Shown here: one piece after another, positions 26,901 through 36,476 of the stretch
Layout: every line of letters starts with the position of its first letter
How positions within the stretch are numbered: position 1 is the stretch's first letter
DNA from: Bacteroidales bacterium
GTDB taxonomy: Bacteria; Bacteroidota; Bacteroidia; Bacteroidales; F082
Assembly (NCBI GenBank): GCA_024681295.1
Contig: JAILBC010000091.1
Span: 1-57,680 of the forward strand
Reading direction: 5' to 3'
Length of the DNA stretch: 57,680 bases
The notes under the pieces: model-generated
Database searches by the model: none
Told to the model about the DNA's origin: nothing
What the model saw: the letters and a program-made list of their open reading frames with translations, nothing else
Translations under genes and position numbers: made by a program

Positions 26901-29159
26901 ATGAAAAAGGCAAAGAAAATACTGAAAATCGTAGGCATTGTGCTGGGTGTCCTGATTCTCATCATCGGCTTGGCCATCCTACTGATTTCGCCTATCGCGA
27001 AAGCTTACATTGAGAAACACGACACGGAACTGGTAGGCCGTGAGATCACCATCGACAAGCTTCGGGTGAATGTGCTGGCCGGCAAAGTGAAGATCAAAGG
27101 CCTCACCTTGTATGAAGACGATGCCCAACACGCTTTTGTGCAGCTCGGTGACTTTGAGACCAGCGTGAAGCTCCGCGACCTGCTGCATCGCCAACTGACC
27201 GTGGAGAAACTGTGGCTCCTGGGATTGAAGGTGAACATCGAGCAGAACCGAACGTGGTTTAATTTCAATAGTTTAATAGATTTCTTTGCATCGGATGAAC
27301 CTAAAGAAGAGAAGACCGAGAAATCCGATTTCGGCGTCACGCTTTACGATATCTTAATCGATAGCAGCTATATCCATTACGCCGACTTGTCGGTGGGCAG
27401 CGAGTTTCACTTGAATGACATCGCCCTGCGGGTGCCTAAAATCGACCTCTCGACATTGAAGACTAACGTCGGCCTTGACCTGGTTTTGGGTAACAATGCA
27501 TCGCTCCACACCCAGCTCCGTCTCTCGGAAAACGCTGAGGACTACATCCTGAAAATGCAAATGCAGAATCTGGACCTGAACATCATTGAGCCTTACTTGA
27601 AGCAGTCGTTGGCGGTTGATTCAGTACGCGGCAAGCTTGACTTCAACCTCCAGGCGCTGGGCAGCACCGAACATATCCTCGACTTTGTGACGACGGGCAA
27701 CATCGCCCTCCGCAACATCGCCGTGCGCGACAACACCGGGTATCTCATCGGCACCATCGACTCCATCAACACCGACATCCATCAGTACAGTATCGCCCAA
27801 AACGTCCTCGATTTGGACCGCCTGAAACTCTCTGGCATCCATACCGAATACATCGTCAAGGCGGACAACTCGACGAACTTCGACATCATTCTAGGTAAGA
27901 AAAAAGCCTATAACGACACCACCATCTTTGAGAAGCTGGGCGACACCATCGCTGCCGAGTTCAACGAGGTGCAGGACAACAAGCAGCTGCGCATTCTGGT
28001 GAAAGACCTCAAGCTGGTGAACTCGCGCGTCTATTACGAGGACAACACCCTCCCCTCCCCTTTCCAGTATGAGATCTCGGACATCACTATGACCTCGAAA
28101 AACTTCAGCTTCACCGGCCAAAACAGCGTGCAGCTGAAAGCTATGCTGAACCAGGTGGGCAAACTCAACGCTGTTTGGAAAGGCAACATCACCAGCCTCG
28201 ACAACCACGACCTCACCTTGATGCTCAACAACCTGAAACTCTCCGACTTCTCCCCTTACAGTATCCAGATGTTCGGCTATCCTTTGGAAAACGGTACCTT
28301 GTCGTTCAACAGCCAGAACATCATTACCAACAGGAACCTAAAGGGAATCAACAAGTTGGAGATTGCCGAGCCCAAGGCCGGCGACAAACTCAAAGACTAC
28401 GAGCCCGAAATCAAGCACGTTCCGCTGAAACTGGGGCTGTATCTGTTGACCGACAAGGAAAACAAGTTCAAAGTCGACCTTCCCGTCTCAGGCAGTCTCG
28501 ACGACCCGGAGTTCTCGTACAAACGCGCCATTCTGAATGTGTTGGGCGGTTTGATCGTGAAGGTCTGCACGGCACCGTTCCGCTTGTTGAGCGGCGACGA
28601 CGAGGTGCAGTATTTCGAGTACGACATGCTTCATTTCGACTTCTCGGCGTTGGAATACAGCCAGATTGACGACCTGGCGGCCACCATGTTGGAGAAACCC
28701 GAGTTGAATGTGTCGCTGGAGCAGCGCATCAATTACAACGAGGTGATCCAAAGCCTGTGCGACATCCAGTTGCAGCGCGACTATTACCGCTCGCAGCATC
28801 CCGAGTTGCAAACCACGGGCATGGACTTCCTAACCAACGAGGAGATACGGTCCATCAAGTTGAACGACAAGGGGTTGATGGAATATGCTTCGCAGTATGC
28901 CGAGGAAGGAAAAACGGTGCAGTCCAAGCAAGATGTGGAGGCCATCGCCTTGAAGTTGTTTGGCGACAAATCCGATGAGTTGCTGACCCGTATGATCGAA
29001 CGCAAGAACAACAAGTTGTTGTCTTATCTCACCGCCACCAAGGGCATTCCGGCGAGCAGGATCACCATCAACGCTCCCTCGCTGGAAGCCATGAAGGACT
29101 ACGACAAGGCTTGCCGTTACGAGATCCATGTAGGCATGGGAGACGAAATTTTTGAATAA
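26901..29159 (+). CDS. AsmA/DUF748-like envelope protein
   Basis: A 752-residue protein with one N-terminal membrane segment (IVGIVLGVLILIIGLAILLI) and a large periplasmic part. The region right after the anchor (HDTELVGREITIDKLRVNVLAGKVKIKGLTLY) is the typical start of AsmA-like/DUF748 proteins, which are thought to form long lipid-carrying beta-grooves between membranes. The C-terminal 150 residues (SLEQRINYNEVIQSLCDIQ to AMKDYDKACRYEIHVGM) are helical and resemble the DUF748 end. The gap to rnr is 9 bases. A TAACTTTG match ends 4 bases before the ATG but overlaps the rnr stop. Confidence 0.75.
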   Translation: MKKAKKILKIVGIVLGVLILIIGLAILLISPIAKAYIEKHDTELVGREITIDKLRVNVLAGKVKIKGLTLYEDDAQHAFVQLGDFETSVKLRDLLHRQLTVEKLWLLGLKVNIEQNRTWFNFNSLIDFFASDEPKEEKTEKSDFGVTLYDILIDSSYIHYADLSVGSEFHLNDIALRVPKIDLSTLKTNVGLDLVLGNNASLHTQLRLSENAEDYILKMQMQNLDLNIIEPYLKQSLAVDSVRGKLDFNLQALGSTEHILDFVTTGNIALRNIAVRDNTGYLIGTIDSINTDIHQYSIAQNVLDLDRLKLSGIHTEYIVKADNSTNFDIILGKKKAYNDTTIFEKLGDTIAAEFNEVQDNKQLRILVKDLKLVNSRVYYEDNTLPSPFQYEISDITMTSKNFSFTGQNSVQLKAMLNQVGKLNAVWKGNITSLDNHDLTLMLNNLKLSDFSPYSIQMFGYPLENGTLSFNSQNIITNRNLKGINKLEIAEPKAGDKLKDYEPEIKHVPLKLGLYLLTDKENKFKVDLPVSGSLDDPEFSYKRAILNVLGGLIVKVCTAPFRLLSGDDEVQYFEYDMLHFDFSALEYSQIDDLAATMLEKPELNVSLEQRINYNEVIQSLCDIQLQRDYYRSQHPELQTTGMDFLTNEEIRSIKLNDKGLMEYASQYAEEGKTVQSKQDVEAIALKLFGDKSDELLTRMIERKNNKLLSYLTATKGIPASRITINAPSLEAMKDYDKACRYEIHVGMGDEIFE

Positions 29160-29187
29160 AAATTGCGCGCTGTTGTCAAAAAAGTGT

Positions 29188-29195
29188 TAATTTTG
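29188..29195 (+). promoter_or_regulatory. -7 box for tRNA-Thr
   Basis: TAATTTTG, 11 bases before the tRNA 5' end, the same distance as at tRNA-Asn. A TTG lies 22 bases upstream (29163-29165), three longer than ideal. Confidence 0.5.
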
Positions 29196-29206
29196 CCGCC
29201 GCAAAA

Positions 29207-29279
<73 letters not shown>

Positions 29280-29285
29280 CTTTTG

Positions 29286-29327
29286 AACGGAGAACGGAAA
29301 ACGGAGAACAACTTTCCGTTCTCCGTT
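29286..29327. terminator. Long inverted repeat after tRNA-Thr, probable terminator
   Basis: A perfect 15-base stem: AACGGAGAACGGAAA (29286-29300) with its complement at 29313-29327, loop 12 bases. The arms are themselves built of tandem GGAGAAC/GGAAAAC units and can pair in other registers. There is only a short T-run. It separates tRNA-Thr from the convergent gene ending at 29335. Confidence 0.6.
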
Positions 29328-29334
29328 TTCCGTT

Positions 29335-30282
29335 TTACTTTTTGATATAGGAAATGAAATCCAAATCGAACGAAAGACTAAAGAACGGTTTCGGTTTCCA
29401 TACTTTCGAGATCTGATCGTTCAATGAGAAGCCGGCGGGCAGTTCAGAGCCTTCCTGGTAGACGCCGGTGAGCATTTCGTATTCGCACACGTTGACGCCG
29501 GCGGTGAAGTAGAAGAAGTCGAGGAATTTGAATGAGGGTCCCACATAGAAGTTCTTGAACAGATTGCTTCCGCCGAAGCCTACATAGAGGCCCAGGCTGT
29601 AGGAGAACTCCTGGTCGAATTTCTTGATGTCGATATATCTTTTGCTGATGCTGTCGGTCACCGCTTCGTGTTTGCGGGTCAAATCCCAAAGCATCACGTA
29701 GGCACCAGCGGTGTAGTCAAACTCCACGTCGCCACCGTTTTTATTGATGATTTTATAAAACACCGTCCCGTCTTGGGTTTTGTCGGGGGCCAGCGACCAG
29801 TTGGGGGTGCGGAAGGTCTTCATGGCGATGCCTTGAATGGCGCACACCTTTTTCTTTCTGGCCGTAGCAGCGCTGATTTTGGCTTCGGCGTCCTGGGCAC
29901 GTCGTTGGGTGTATTTCAGCTCTTCGTTGGTGCGTATGATGGTCTTCTCGGTCTCATTCAGGCGTAGGCGTAGCGAGTCGCTCATGCGTTGGTATTTGTC
30001 CTTTTCGACGAGCAGTTGTTCGTTGGTCTCGCGCAGGTCGCGCATCATCTCAATCTTATAGAACGATTCCTTTTCTTCGTAGAACTTTTGTTTTTCCTCC
30101 AACCGTTCGTTTTTCACTTGCAATTGTTCCAGTTGTTCGCGCAGTTGTCGGTTGAGAAGGCTTATGCTGTCGTATTCTTTCTGAAGCTTGTTTTGAAGGG
30201 AGTCGGCTTCCTGGGCGCGGCACAAGAGCCCTAGGAAAAGGAACAGAAGAAGGGTGATATTACGGGAAGTGGTTTTCATCAT
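29335..30282 (-). CDS. Exported coiled-coil protein with probable C-terminal beta-barrel
   Basis: A 315-residue protein if ATG 30282 is used (an in-frame start 7 codons upstream is less likely because it lengthens the signal peptide with acidic residues). The signal peptide ends near LLCRAQ. Residues 25-140 are a strongly charged heptad-rich coiled coil (LNRQLREQLEQLQVKNERLE, EEKQKFYEEKESFYKIEM). The last 160 residues alternate aromatic and glycine residues (FSYSLGLYVGFGG, FLDFFYFTAGVNV) and end SLSFDLDFISYIKK, as in small outer-membrane barrels. I know no named family. It may link the outer membrane to the periplasm. Confidence 0.65.
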   Translation of the reverse strand: MMKTTSRNITLLLFLFLGLLCRAQEADSLQNKLQKEYDSISLLNRQLREQLEQLQVKNERLEEKQKFYEEKESFYKIEMMRDLRETNEQLLVEKDKYQRMSDSLRLRLNETEKTIIRTNEELKYTQRRAQDAEAKISAATARKKKVCAIQGIAMKTFRTPNWSLAPDKTQDGTVFYKIINKNGGDVEFDYTAGAYVMLWDLTRKHEAVTDSISKRYIDIKKFDQEFSYSLGLYVGFGGSNLFKNFYVGPSFKFLDFFYFTAGVNVCEYEMLTGVYQEGSELPAGFSLNDQISKVWKPKPFFSLSFDLDFISYIKK

Positions 30283-30312
30283 GTCAGATAACGAGGCGAC
30301 CACTAAAATATT

Positions 30313-30364
30313 GTCGAGACGCCATATTATGAATGTAGAGACGTCATATATATGGCGTCTCTAC
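30313..30364. repeat. GTAGAGACG palindromic element beside tRNA-Cys
   Basis: The palindrome GTAGAGACG...CGTCTCTAC spans 30335-30364 with one mismatch, and a half copy (GTCGAGACGCCATAT) precedes it from 30313. The same arms recur in frame at 48360-48387. Confidence 0.75.
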
Positions 30365-30368
30365 GTTG

Positions 30369-30439
30369 AGGTACCTGGCGGATTCGAACCGCCGTCCCCG
30401 GTTTTGCAGACCGATCCCTAACCGCTCGGGCAAGGTACC
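30369..30439 (-). tRNA. tRNA-Cys (anticodon GCA)
   Basis: A 71-nt cloverleaf on the minus strand. The acceptor GGTACCT/AGGTACC is fully paired, the anticodon loop CTGCAAA gives anticodon GCA, and the T arm is GGCGG-TTCGAAT-CCGCC. The discriminator is T(U), as expected for Cys. The palindrome at 30335-30364 starts 5 bases after its 3' end and may end the transcript. Confidence 0.94.
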
Positions 30440-30451
30440 CTTTTGCGGTTG

Positions 30452-30481
30452 CAAAGATACGCAAAAATCCTAATACTGCAA
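30452..30481 (-). promoter_or_regulatory. Complete Bacteroidota-type promoter for tRNA-Cys
   Basis: On the minus strand TTG (30481-30479), exactly 19 bases, then TATCTTTG (30459-30452). This is a perfect TTG-N19-TAnnTTTG match 12 bases before the tRNA. Confidence 0.75.
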
Positions 30482-30489
30482 CAATTCTC

Positions 30490-31902
30490 TTAAAAAATTA
30501 ATCTCTGGGCCGCCAGTTTGATGTAATTCCAAGCCACGATGGCTGCCAATAGCAGTACGTCGTAGCTGTAAAAGAAGGCAAAATCCTTCCGTTTGAAACG
30601 GGTCATGGCAAAGGCGGCCATGATGAGCATCCCAGGCATGGCGGGCTGGTGGTAACGTTCGCTGTTGAAGGCAAACGAGAAGGCGATCATCAGCACGTAA
30701 AGCAAGGTAAATGTCCCGATGAGGCTAAAGTCGCGGCAGCGTTTCTGGCGGATGGCCACCACAAAGCACCACATCGCAAAAAAGGCTAGGTAGTTCTTCA
30801 CAAAGTAGGTGCCGTTCATCATCTTCTGGTTTTCGTTGGCCACCTCCACCAAGTTGGTCAAAGGAAGAGTAAAGGCCCCCGGAGCCATGTATTTGTAGTG
30901 CGCATATTCGGCATACTGCAATCCCATTTGCTGGTATCGCTCCACCAAAACGTCACTGGTGTGGAAGTTGACCTTGAAGATGATCAGCATCTCCCACCCT
31001 ATCGGCGTGAACAGGAACAACAGGACCACCCCTGCGGTGATGCCTAAGGTAATAAGCCTTGCTTTTCTGGAAAGCAGTTCTTTGGGACAAAAAGCGATAT
31101 AAGCCACGAAACTGGCCAACAAGGCCATTCCTACGATGGTTCGGAAACCGAAAGTGAGGGCTGTAAGCAGGATGGGAACCAGAATGTTCCAAAAAGTGAA
31201 ACGGCGGCTTCGGATGAGATAATCCATGCGTTCGAGAGCCAAGGTAGCCAAAAACACCAGCTCCGTCTCTTTCATGTAGGTACCCGTGTAATGGATAAGC
31301 TGTGGGAGAAACACCGCCATCACTGCGGCCAGACGTCCAGTACGTTCGCCGAGACTACGTGAAGACAGTTTGTAAATAGCAACACAAGTGTAGGCGCTCA
31401 TCAACGCTTTCAACAGACGGGGGCCGAGAATGTTGTTGTCGAAGCAGGTATAGAGTGTGGTTAGATAGAGCAGGTAGCCTTGGTCGGAGAAGCCCATGGT
31501 ATGGCCTCTCAGCAGTCGGAACGCCTCTCCTGCCTGTCCGTCGCGAACCAACCGCGAAAGATACGTAGCCGTATGGTGGTACATCCAACTGTCGGCGGCT
31601 TGGTACTCGAAGCTGACCCCCGTTTGCCAATAATAGTAGAAGATGATGCTAACCACGTATAACACGCGAATGCCCAAAGCCCACCAAAACAACTTGCGGA
31701 GGAAGGTCTTGGCCTCATCGTGCTGCCATTGGCGATGACAGAAATAGGTCAATCCGAAGAAAAACAGCACCGTAGCAACGCCCCATGCTATCCAAAGCGG
31801 TTTAAGGGCGTAGGCGTGGAAACAAACGCTCACAATGAGTAGGGCCGCCAAATAAATGGCGACACCAATCCATTGGAAATGCCGGTGCAGTTTGTCAGGC
31901 AT
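30490..31902 (-). CDS. Polytopic membrane protein, GT-C glycosyltransferase-like
   Basis: A 470-residue inner-membrane protein with about ten to twelve hydrophobic segments. The first extracytoplasmic loop holds QAADSWMYHHTATYLSRLVR, in the position of the acidic catalytic loop of GT-C enzymes (family 39 type), and GFSDQGYLLYLTTLY and YTGTYMKETELVFLATLALE resemble the following loops. Such enzymes use polyprenyl-phosphate sugars to modify lipids or proteins outside the cytoplasm. The family call is from fold pattern only. It lies 2 bases after the BACON lipoprotein gene, so the two form an operon. Confidence 0.65.
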   Translation of the reverse strand: MPDKLHRHFQWIGVAIYLAALLIVSVCFHAYALKPLWIAWGVATVLFFFGLTYFCHRQWQHDEAKTFLRKLFWWALGIRVLYVVSIIFYYYWQTGVSFEYQAADSWMYHHTATYLSRLVRDGQAGEAFRLLRGHTMGFSDQGYLLYLTTLYTCFDNNILGPRLLKALMSAYTCVAIYKLSSRSLGERTGRLAAVMAVFLPQLIHYTGTYMKETELVFLATLALERMDYLIRSRRFTFWNILVPILLTALTFGFRTIVGMALLASFVAYIAFCPKELLSRKARLITLGITAGVVLLFLFTPIGWEMLIIFKVNFHTSDVLVERYQQMGLQYAEYAHYKYMAPGAFTLPLTNLVEVANENQKMMNGTYFVKNYLAFFAMWCFVVAIRQKRCRDFSLIGTFTLLYVLMIAFSFAFNSERYHQPAMPGMLIMAAFAMTRFKRKDFAFFYSYDVLLLAAIVAWNYIKLAAQRLIF

Positions 31903-31904
31903 GC

Positions 31905-32711
31905 TTATCTTACGGGAATTAGCGGTCCCTTAGGCTTGGACTGGATCTTCTTCGGGTTGATTCTGAAAACCTCTCTTCGGGTGCCTGTGACGTTGACTGA
32001 GGTGATTTTCTCGTACTGATGCGGACGGTAAGCATGGCTGATAACGAAGTTCTCCTCGTCGAGTTGGTGGACGATGGTGTGGTAATCTTCTCTGGCTACC
32101 GAGTCGCCCTCGATTTCGAAACTGATGTCGAGGCTGTCGACATCGGGATAGTAGGTGTAATTGTAAGGATAATAGATGGTGTCGCCATCGTAGGTGCGGA
32201 CTTGATAGCCCGTATTGTTCTCAAGAAAATAGAAGAACCAGTTCTCGTAACCCGCGTTGGAGTAGTAGGAATACGACCGATACGACTCGGGGATGACTTG
32301 ATTGAAATAGTCAGTGTCCCAGCGTTCATCAGTCAGGGTGAACCAAACTTTATTGATGATGACGTTGATATCGGCACTGGTCTGGATGATGTCGATGCTT
32401 TTTTTGACTTTTCCGTTTTCTGAGACCACGTAAAGCGTGGCGTTACGGTCCTGCAAGCTGTTATTCCGTGCGACGGTGACCACCACGTTGCCGTCCTTGC
32501 TTCCCATGGTGGGGTTGACGGTAAACCAGTTGGCCGCTCCGACGACCTCCCAATTACAGTCGGCCTCTATCCGAAACACGTCGTTGCCCCCCGAATAGGA
32601 GTAGACCATAGATGCTTTCGAAATAACGATATGTTGCTTCTTTCCACAGGAGGTGGTCAACACTGAAAGGGCCAATAATAGTACCTCCATCCAAATAGCT
32701 GTTCTTTTCAT
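31905..32711 (-). CDS. BACON-domain lipoprotein
   Basis: A 268-residue lipoprotein from ATG 32711. The lipobox LTTSC places the lipidated Cys at residue 22. Residues 35-115 are a BACON domain (FRIEADCNWEVVGAANWFTV, then GNVVVTVARNNSLQDRNATLYV), a beta-sandwich often linked to glycan or mucin binding in Bacteroidota. The second half is Tyr/Asp-rich (SYRSYSYYSNAGYENWFFYF) and unfamiliar. Upstream is a -7 box, divergent from DUF4175. Confidence 0.82.
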   Translation of the reverse strand: MKRTAIWMEVLLLALSVLTTSCGKKQHIVISKASMVYSYSGGNDVFRIEADCNWEVVGAANWFTVNPTMGSKDGNVVVTVARNNSLQDRNATLYVVSENGKVKKSIDIIQTSADINVIINKVWFTLTDERWDTDYFNQVIPESYRSYSYYSNAGYENWFFYFLENNTGYQVRTYDGDTIYYPYNYTYYPDVDSLDISFEIEGDSVAREDYHTIVHQLDEENFVISHAYRPHQYEKITSVNVTGTRREVFRINPKKIQSKPKGPLIPVR

Positions 32712-32727
32712 GGTTTTAACTTTTGCG

Positions 32728-32735
32728 CAAAGATA
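32728..32735 (-). promoter_or_regulatory. -7 box for the BACON lipoprotein operon
   Basis: The minus strand reads TATCTTTG, 16 bases before the ATG. A TTG lies 17 bases further up (32753-32755), two short of ideal. Confidence 0.5.
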
Positions 32736-32756
32736 CAATAATTCTCAGAAATCAAC

Positions 32757-32764
32757 TATCTTTG
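32757..32764 (+). promoter_or_regulatory. -7 box for the DUF4175 gene run
   Basis: TATCTTTG, 20 bases before the ATG at 32785 and 21 bases from the divergent box. Confidence 0.4.
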
Positions 32765-32784
32765 CACCTTGATAATTTTTTACT

Positions 32785-35700
32785 ATGGCGGCACGTCAGG
32801 TTTTGATTGAGAAGATTGAGCGTTTTGTCAGGAAGTTCTATGTGAACCGCCTGATTCAAGGCGTGTTGATAGGTGCTGCCTTGTGGATTGTGTTTTACCT
32901 GCTGGTGAACGCCTTGGAGTATTTCTCATGGTTCTCGCCACAAGTTCGTTTCATCTTGTTTCTGGTGCTTTTGGTCGGTAGCACCGCGGTGTTGGCGTTT
33001 TATTTCATCATTCCCTTGGTCAACCTGTTTCGGTTCAGGAAAAAAATGTCGCTCGAGCAGGCCTCTCTCCTCATCGGACGTTTCTTTCCCGAGGTTCAGG
33101 ATAAGTTGCTCAACACCTTGCAACTCACCGAAGCCTCTGGAGATAGTGCCTCGGATGAACTTTTGGCGGCGACCATTGAGCAACGCACGCAGCAACTGGC
33201 TCCCCTGCGTTTTTCAGATGCTGTCGACCTGAAGGGCAACCTGCGCTATCTTTATGTATTTCTGGCTTTGTTGACCGTCTTGGTGGCCTTGGTGGTCTTC
33301 CTGCCTCGCTTTGCCGTGCAGCCCACCCAACGCATCATCAGCTACGACCAGGAATTTGAGAAACCTCTCCCCTACTCGGTCACCCTCTCCGACGAGGTCA
33401 TCGAGACCAATCAGGGTTCCGACGTGCGTTTCTCCATCCACGTGGAGGGCAGCCGTATCCCCGACGCCTTCTATGTGAAAAGCCCGTCGGGGCAACAGGT
33501 TTTTGAAAAGACTTCGTTGAACGATTATACTTACACTTTCCGGAATCTCTTCCACGACCTCACCTTCCAAGTGGTGGGCGGCGAATATGTCAGCAAGCCC
33601 GTGACCATCACTGTACGGCCCAACCCCGTGCTCCTCTCCTACCAATGCCGGATCTCATACCCCCCTTATATCCACCGTTCCGCCGAGGTACTTCAAGGAA
33701 AGACCCGCATCATCGTGCCTCAGGGCTCTAAACTGGCTTTCGACTTTGTGACCCGCGACAGCGACTCGGCCTTGATTTGGTTGGATACCACTGGGATGGG
33801 AACGCTTGCGATGCGGCCGTACGAAGCCTTAACGATTGAACAAGGCAGTGCCTCGTACTTTATCACCGCCGTCCAGTCCACCAGTTTCGAATTCAGCTGC
33901 CGCAACGCCTGGTCGGACGGCTTCGACCCAATCCGATTTACGGTCGACGTGATTCCCGATGCCTACCCCGATATCCGCGTGGAGTCCTATGAGGAAGACC
34001 TCTCGAGCCAAATCTATTTCTCCGGACTGCTAGCCGACGACTACGGTTTCAGCAAGTTGGTCTGCCATTGCGATATCCAACAACCCGTTGAACGGAAGCT
34101 GGTGCTTCCGGTTGCCTTCGACAAGACACAAACAAAGAGTTCTTTCTTCTATTCCATCCACCTCGACAGCCTCGGAGTGCTTCCGGGTCAGCAGGTGGAA
34201 GTCTGCTTTGAAGTATGGGATAACGACGGTTTCCATGGCCCCAAGTCGAAACGCTCCGAGACCTTTGCCTACTACAAGCCTTCACTGGCAGCTCTTGACT
34301 CAGTGGCCGAGCAGGCTGAAAACGATATCATGGAGCGCATGGCGCAGAAATCGAATGAGGCGGAGAAACTGAAAAATGATATTGAGCGGATGCTCCAGGA
34401 GTTGACTTCCAAGAAGGAATTGGATTGGTCGGACAAGAAGAAAATCAAGGACTTGCTGCAAAAACAGGAGCAAATCGAGGAGGAGTGGAATAAACTTCAG
34501 GAGGAACAAGAAAAGCTGAGTGACTTTATGAAACAGCATGATCTGGCCAATGAGGAGATGCTCAAGAAGCAAGAAAAGATTAATGAGTTGTTTGAGGAAT
34601 TGATTCCCGAGGAATTGAAGAAGATGATGGAGGAAATCGAGAAATTGCTTGACGAGATGCCTCGTGACCGGATGCAGGAACTGTTTCGCGACATGCAGAA
34701 GGACAACAAGAAGATGCAAGACCTGCTTGACCGTAACCTCTCCTTGCTAGAGCAGCTAAAGATGGAAAAGGAACTCAACGAGTTGATGGATCAACTGAAC
34801 CAATTAGGCGAGGAACTTAGCAACGAAACCGATACACTGACTTCAGAAGAAGCCAAAGAGGCTTTTGAAGAGATGATGCAACAGCTTGACGACCTCCAGG
34901 AGCGCAATGAACAATTGACCGATCCTTTCAATATCCAGAAGGACGAGGCCATGGAACAATCCATCGAGAACGACTTGGACCAAGGGGCCAAGAAGGACGC
35001 TGGAAGCAAAATGCAGCAGATGGCGAACAACATGATGAATAGCATGATGATGGGTGGGATGGAGCAGATGGGAGAGGACGCCCACTTGATTCGCGTTTTG
35101 CTTGAGAACGTCGTTAGGGCGTCACATCAGCAAGAGGCACTCATGAACGAGTTGGGACATCTGCGGACTGACGATCCCTCATTACGCGACAAAATAGCGA
35201 CGCAGAAAGAACTTTCGGCCAACTTCAGCCTGGTAGAAGACTCTTTACGTGCCATAGGCCAGCGCCAAACGTCCATCCAGAACTTCGTGTTTGACGAGTT
35301 GGCCAACATCGACCAGCAAACCGAGTTGGCGCTGAAGAACATGAACGACCTGCGTTTCTCCTTGGCGGTGAACTATCAGCACCATGCCTTGCAGTCGATG
35401 AACAATCTCTCGCTGATGTTGGCCGAGTCGCTGGAGCAGATGGAGATGTCGATGTCCATGATGGGTTCAAAATCCTCATGCAATAGGCCCAATCAGCAGA
35501 AACAGCAAGGTCAGAGCATGCAACAGATGCAGCAGTTGCAGCAACAGCTTGGAAAACAGCTGGAACAGCTCCAGAAACAGATGCAACAGCCCGAGGGTTC
35601 GCCTTCCATGTCAGAAGAGTTTGCCCGTATGGCCGCTGAGCAAGAGATGATCCGCCGGCAGATGCAACAGATGCTCGACGAGATGAAACGCAACGGACAG

Positions 35701-36033
35701 GTGGGCGACGATGGATTGAACGAGATCATCAAGGATATGGAGCGCTTGGAGGAGGACTTGGTGAATAAGCGTGTGAACCGCCGTACGATGGAGCGTAACC
35801 AACAGATCTTGTCGCGTATGCTGGAGTCGGAAAAAGCCCAGGAAAAACGCGAACAGGAGGAAAAACGCAAGTCGAACGAATACAAAGGGTCAAAGTTCGA
35901 TCGCTCTGTGGACGAGTTGTTCTACAAACAGCAGCTGAAGAAGAACCAAGAGTTCTTGCAAGAAAGCCCGGTGCGTTACCAGCCCTATTTCCAATCGAAA
36001 ATCAACGAGTATTACCTTAAAAAGAACCGATAA
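32785..36033 (+). CDS. DUF4175 family large membrane-anchored coiled-coil protein
   Basis: A 1082-residue protein. Three hydrophobic segments occur in the first 180 residues (VLIGAALWIVFYLLVNAL, FILFLVLLVGSTAVLAFYFI, YVFLALLTVLVALVVFL), then an extracytoplasmic beta-rich region to about 510, then a very long coiled coil rich in Glu, Lys, Gln and Met (EELKKMMEEIEKLLDEMP; QQMQQLQQQLGKQLEQLQKQ). I recall this layout as DUF4175, found in Bacteroidota and Proteobacteria without known function. The C-terminus is basic and tyrosine-rich. It lies one base before ybeY, so they are probably co-transcribed. Confidence 0.82.
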   Translation: MAARQVLIEKIERFVRKFYVNRLIQGVLIGAALWIVFYLLVNALEYFSWFSPQVRFILFLVLLVGSTAVLAFYFIIPLVNLFRFRKKMSLEQASLLIGRFFPEVQDKLLNTLQLTEASGDSASDELLAATIEQRTQQLAPLRFSDAVDLKGNLRYLYVFLALLTVLVALVVFLPRFAVQPTQRIISYDQEFEKPLPYSVTLSDEVIETNQGSDVRFSIHVEGSRIPDAFYVKSPSGQQVFEKTSLNDYTYTFRNLFHDLTFQVVGGEYVSKPVTITVRPNPVLLSYQCRISYPPYIHRSAEVLQGKTRIIVPQGSKLAFDFVTRDSDSALIWLDTTGMGTLAMRPYEALTIEQGSASYFITAVQSTSFEFSCRNAWSDGFDPIRFTVDVIPDAYPDIRVESYEEDLSSQIYFSGLLADDYGFSKLVCHCDIQQPVERKLVLPVAFDKTQTKSSFFYSIHLDSLGVLPGQQVEVCFEVWDNDGFHGPKSKRSETFAYYKPSLAALDSVAEQAENDIMERMAQKSNEAEKLKNDIERMLQELTSKKELDWSDKKKIKDLLQKQEQIEEEWNKLQEEQEKLSDFMKQHDLANEEMLKKQEKINELFEELIPEELKKMMEEIEKLLDEMPRDRMQELFRDMQKDNKKMQDLLDRNLSLLEQLKMEKELNELMDQLNQLGEELSNETDTLTSEEAKEAFEEMMQQLDDLQERNEQLTDPFNIQKDEAMEQSIENDLDQGAKKDAGSKMQQMANNMMNSMMMGGMEQMGEDAHLIRVLLENVVRASHQQEALMNELGHLRTDDPSLRDKIATQKELSANFSLVEDSLRAIGQRQTSIQNFVFDELANIDQQTELALKNMNDLRFSLAVNYQHHALQSMNNLSLMLAESLEQMEMSMSMMGSKSSCNRPNQQKQQGQSMQQMQQLQQQLGKQLEQLQKQMQQPEGSPSMSEEFARMAAEQEMIRRQMQQMLDEMKRNGQVGDDGLNEIIKDMERLEEDLVNKRVNRRTMERNQQILSRMLESEKAQEKREQEEKRKSNEYKGSKFDRSVDELFYKQQLKKNQEFLQESPVRYQPYFQSKINEYYLKKNR

Positions 36034-36034
36034 A

Positions 36035-36466
36035 ATGATACGTTTTCAAGTGATTGACGTGATGATGCCCAATCTCGACTTTGAGCGTGTGCGAGCCTGG
36101 ATTGAGTCTGTGGTGACGCATGAAGGATACCAGACAGGGGAGATGTACTACTATTTTTGCAGTGACGAGGCGTTGTTGGACATCAACCAGCGGCGGCTTG
36201 GGCATGATTTTTACACCGACATTGTGACTTTCCCTTTATTGGAAGGAAACTTGATATCGAGCGAGTTTTGCTTGAGTTTGGACCGTATTGCGGAAAATTC
36301 GCTTAACTTTGGACGTTCCTTTGAGAGCGAGTTGCTGCGTGTGATCATCCACGGTGTGCTTCATTTGGTAGGATACGACGACCATAGCGATGCTGAACAG
36401 GCCGAGATGCGCTCCAAAGAGGAAAAATGCCTAGAAATTTATTATAACGAATTGAATATCAATTAA
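36035..36466 (+). CDS. ybeY: Endoribonuclease YbeY / rRNA maturation factor
   Basis: A 143-residue metalloprotein of normal length. HGVLHLVGYDDH is the H-x3-H-x5-H zinc motif, and DIVTFPL and DFYTDIV precede it as usual. It acts in 16S rRNA 3' end maturation and ribosome quality control. One base separates it from the DUF4175 gene, and mnmG follows after 34 bases that hold a parS-like site. Confidence 0.92.
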   Translation: MIRFQVIDVMMPNLDFERVRAWIESVVTHEGYQTGEMYYYFCSDEALLDINQRRLGHDFYTDIVTFPLLEGNLISSEFCLSLDRIAENSLNFGRSFESELLRVIIHGVLHLVGYDDHSDAEQAEMRSKEEKCLEIYYNELNIN

Positions 36467-36476
36467 TTACTATTTA

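Noticed and set aside
35511..35600. CAG/CAA-rich tract in the DUF4175 gene as a nucleotide repeat element
   Set aside because: It is explained by a Gln/Met-rich coiled coil in a long intact frame, with mixed codons rather than exact repeat units.
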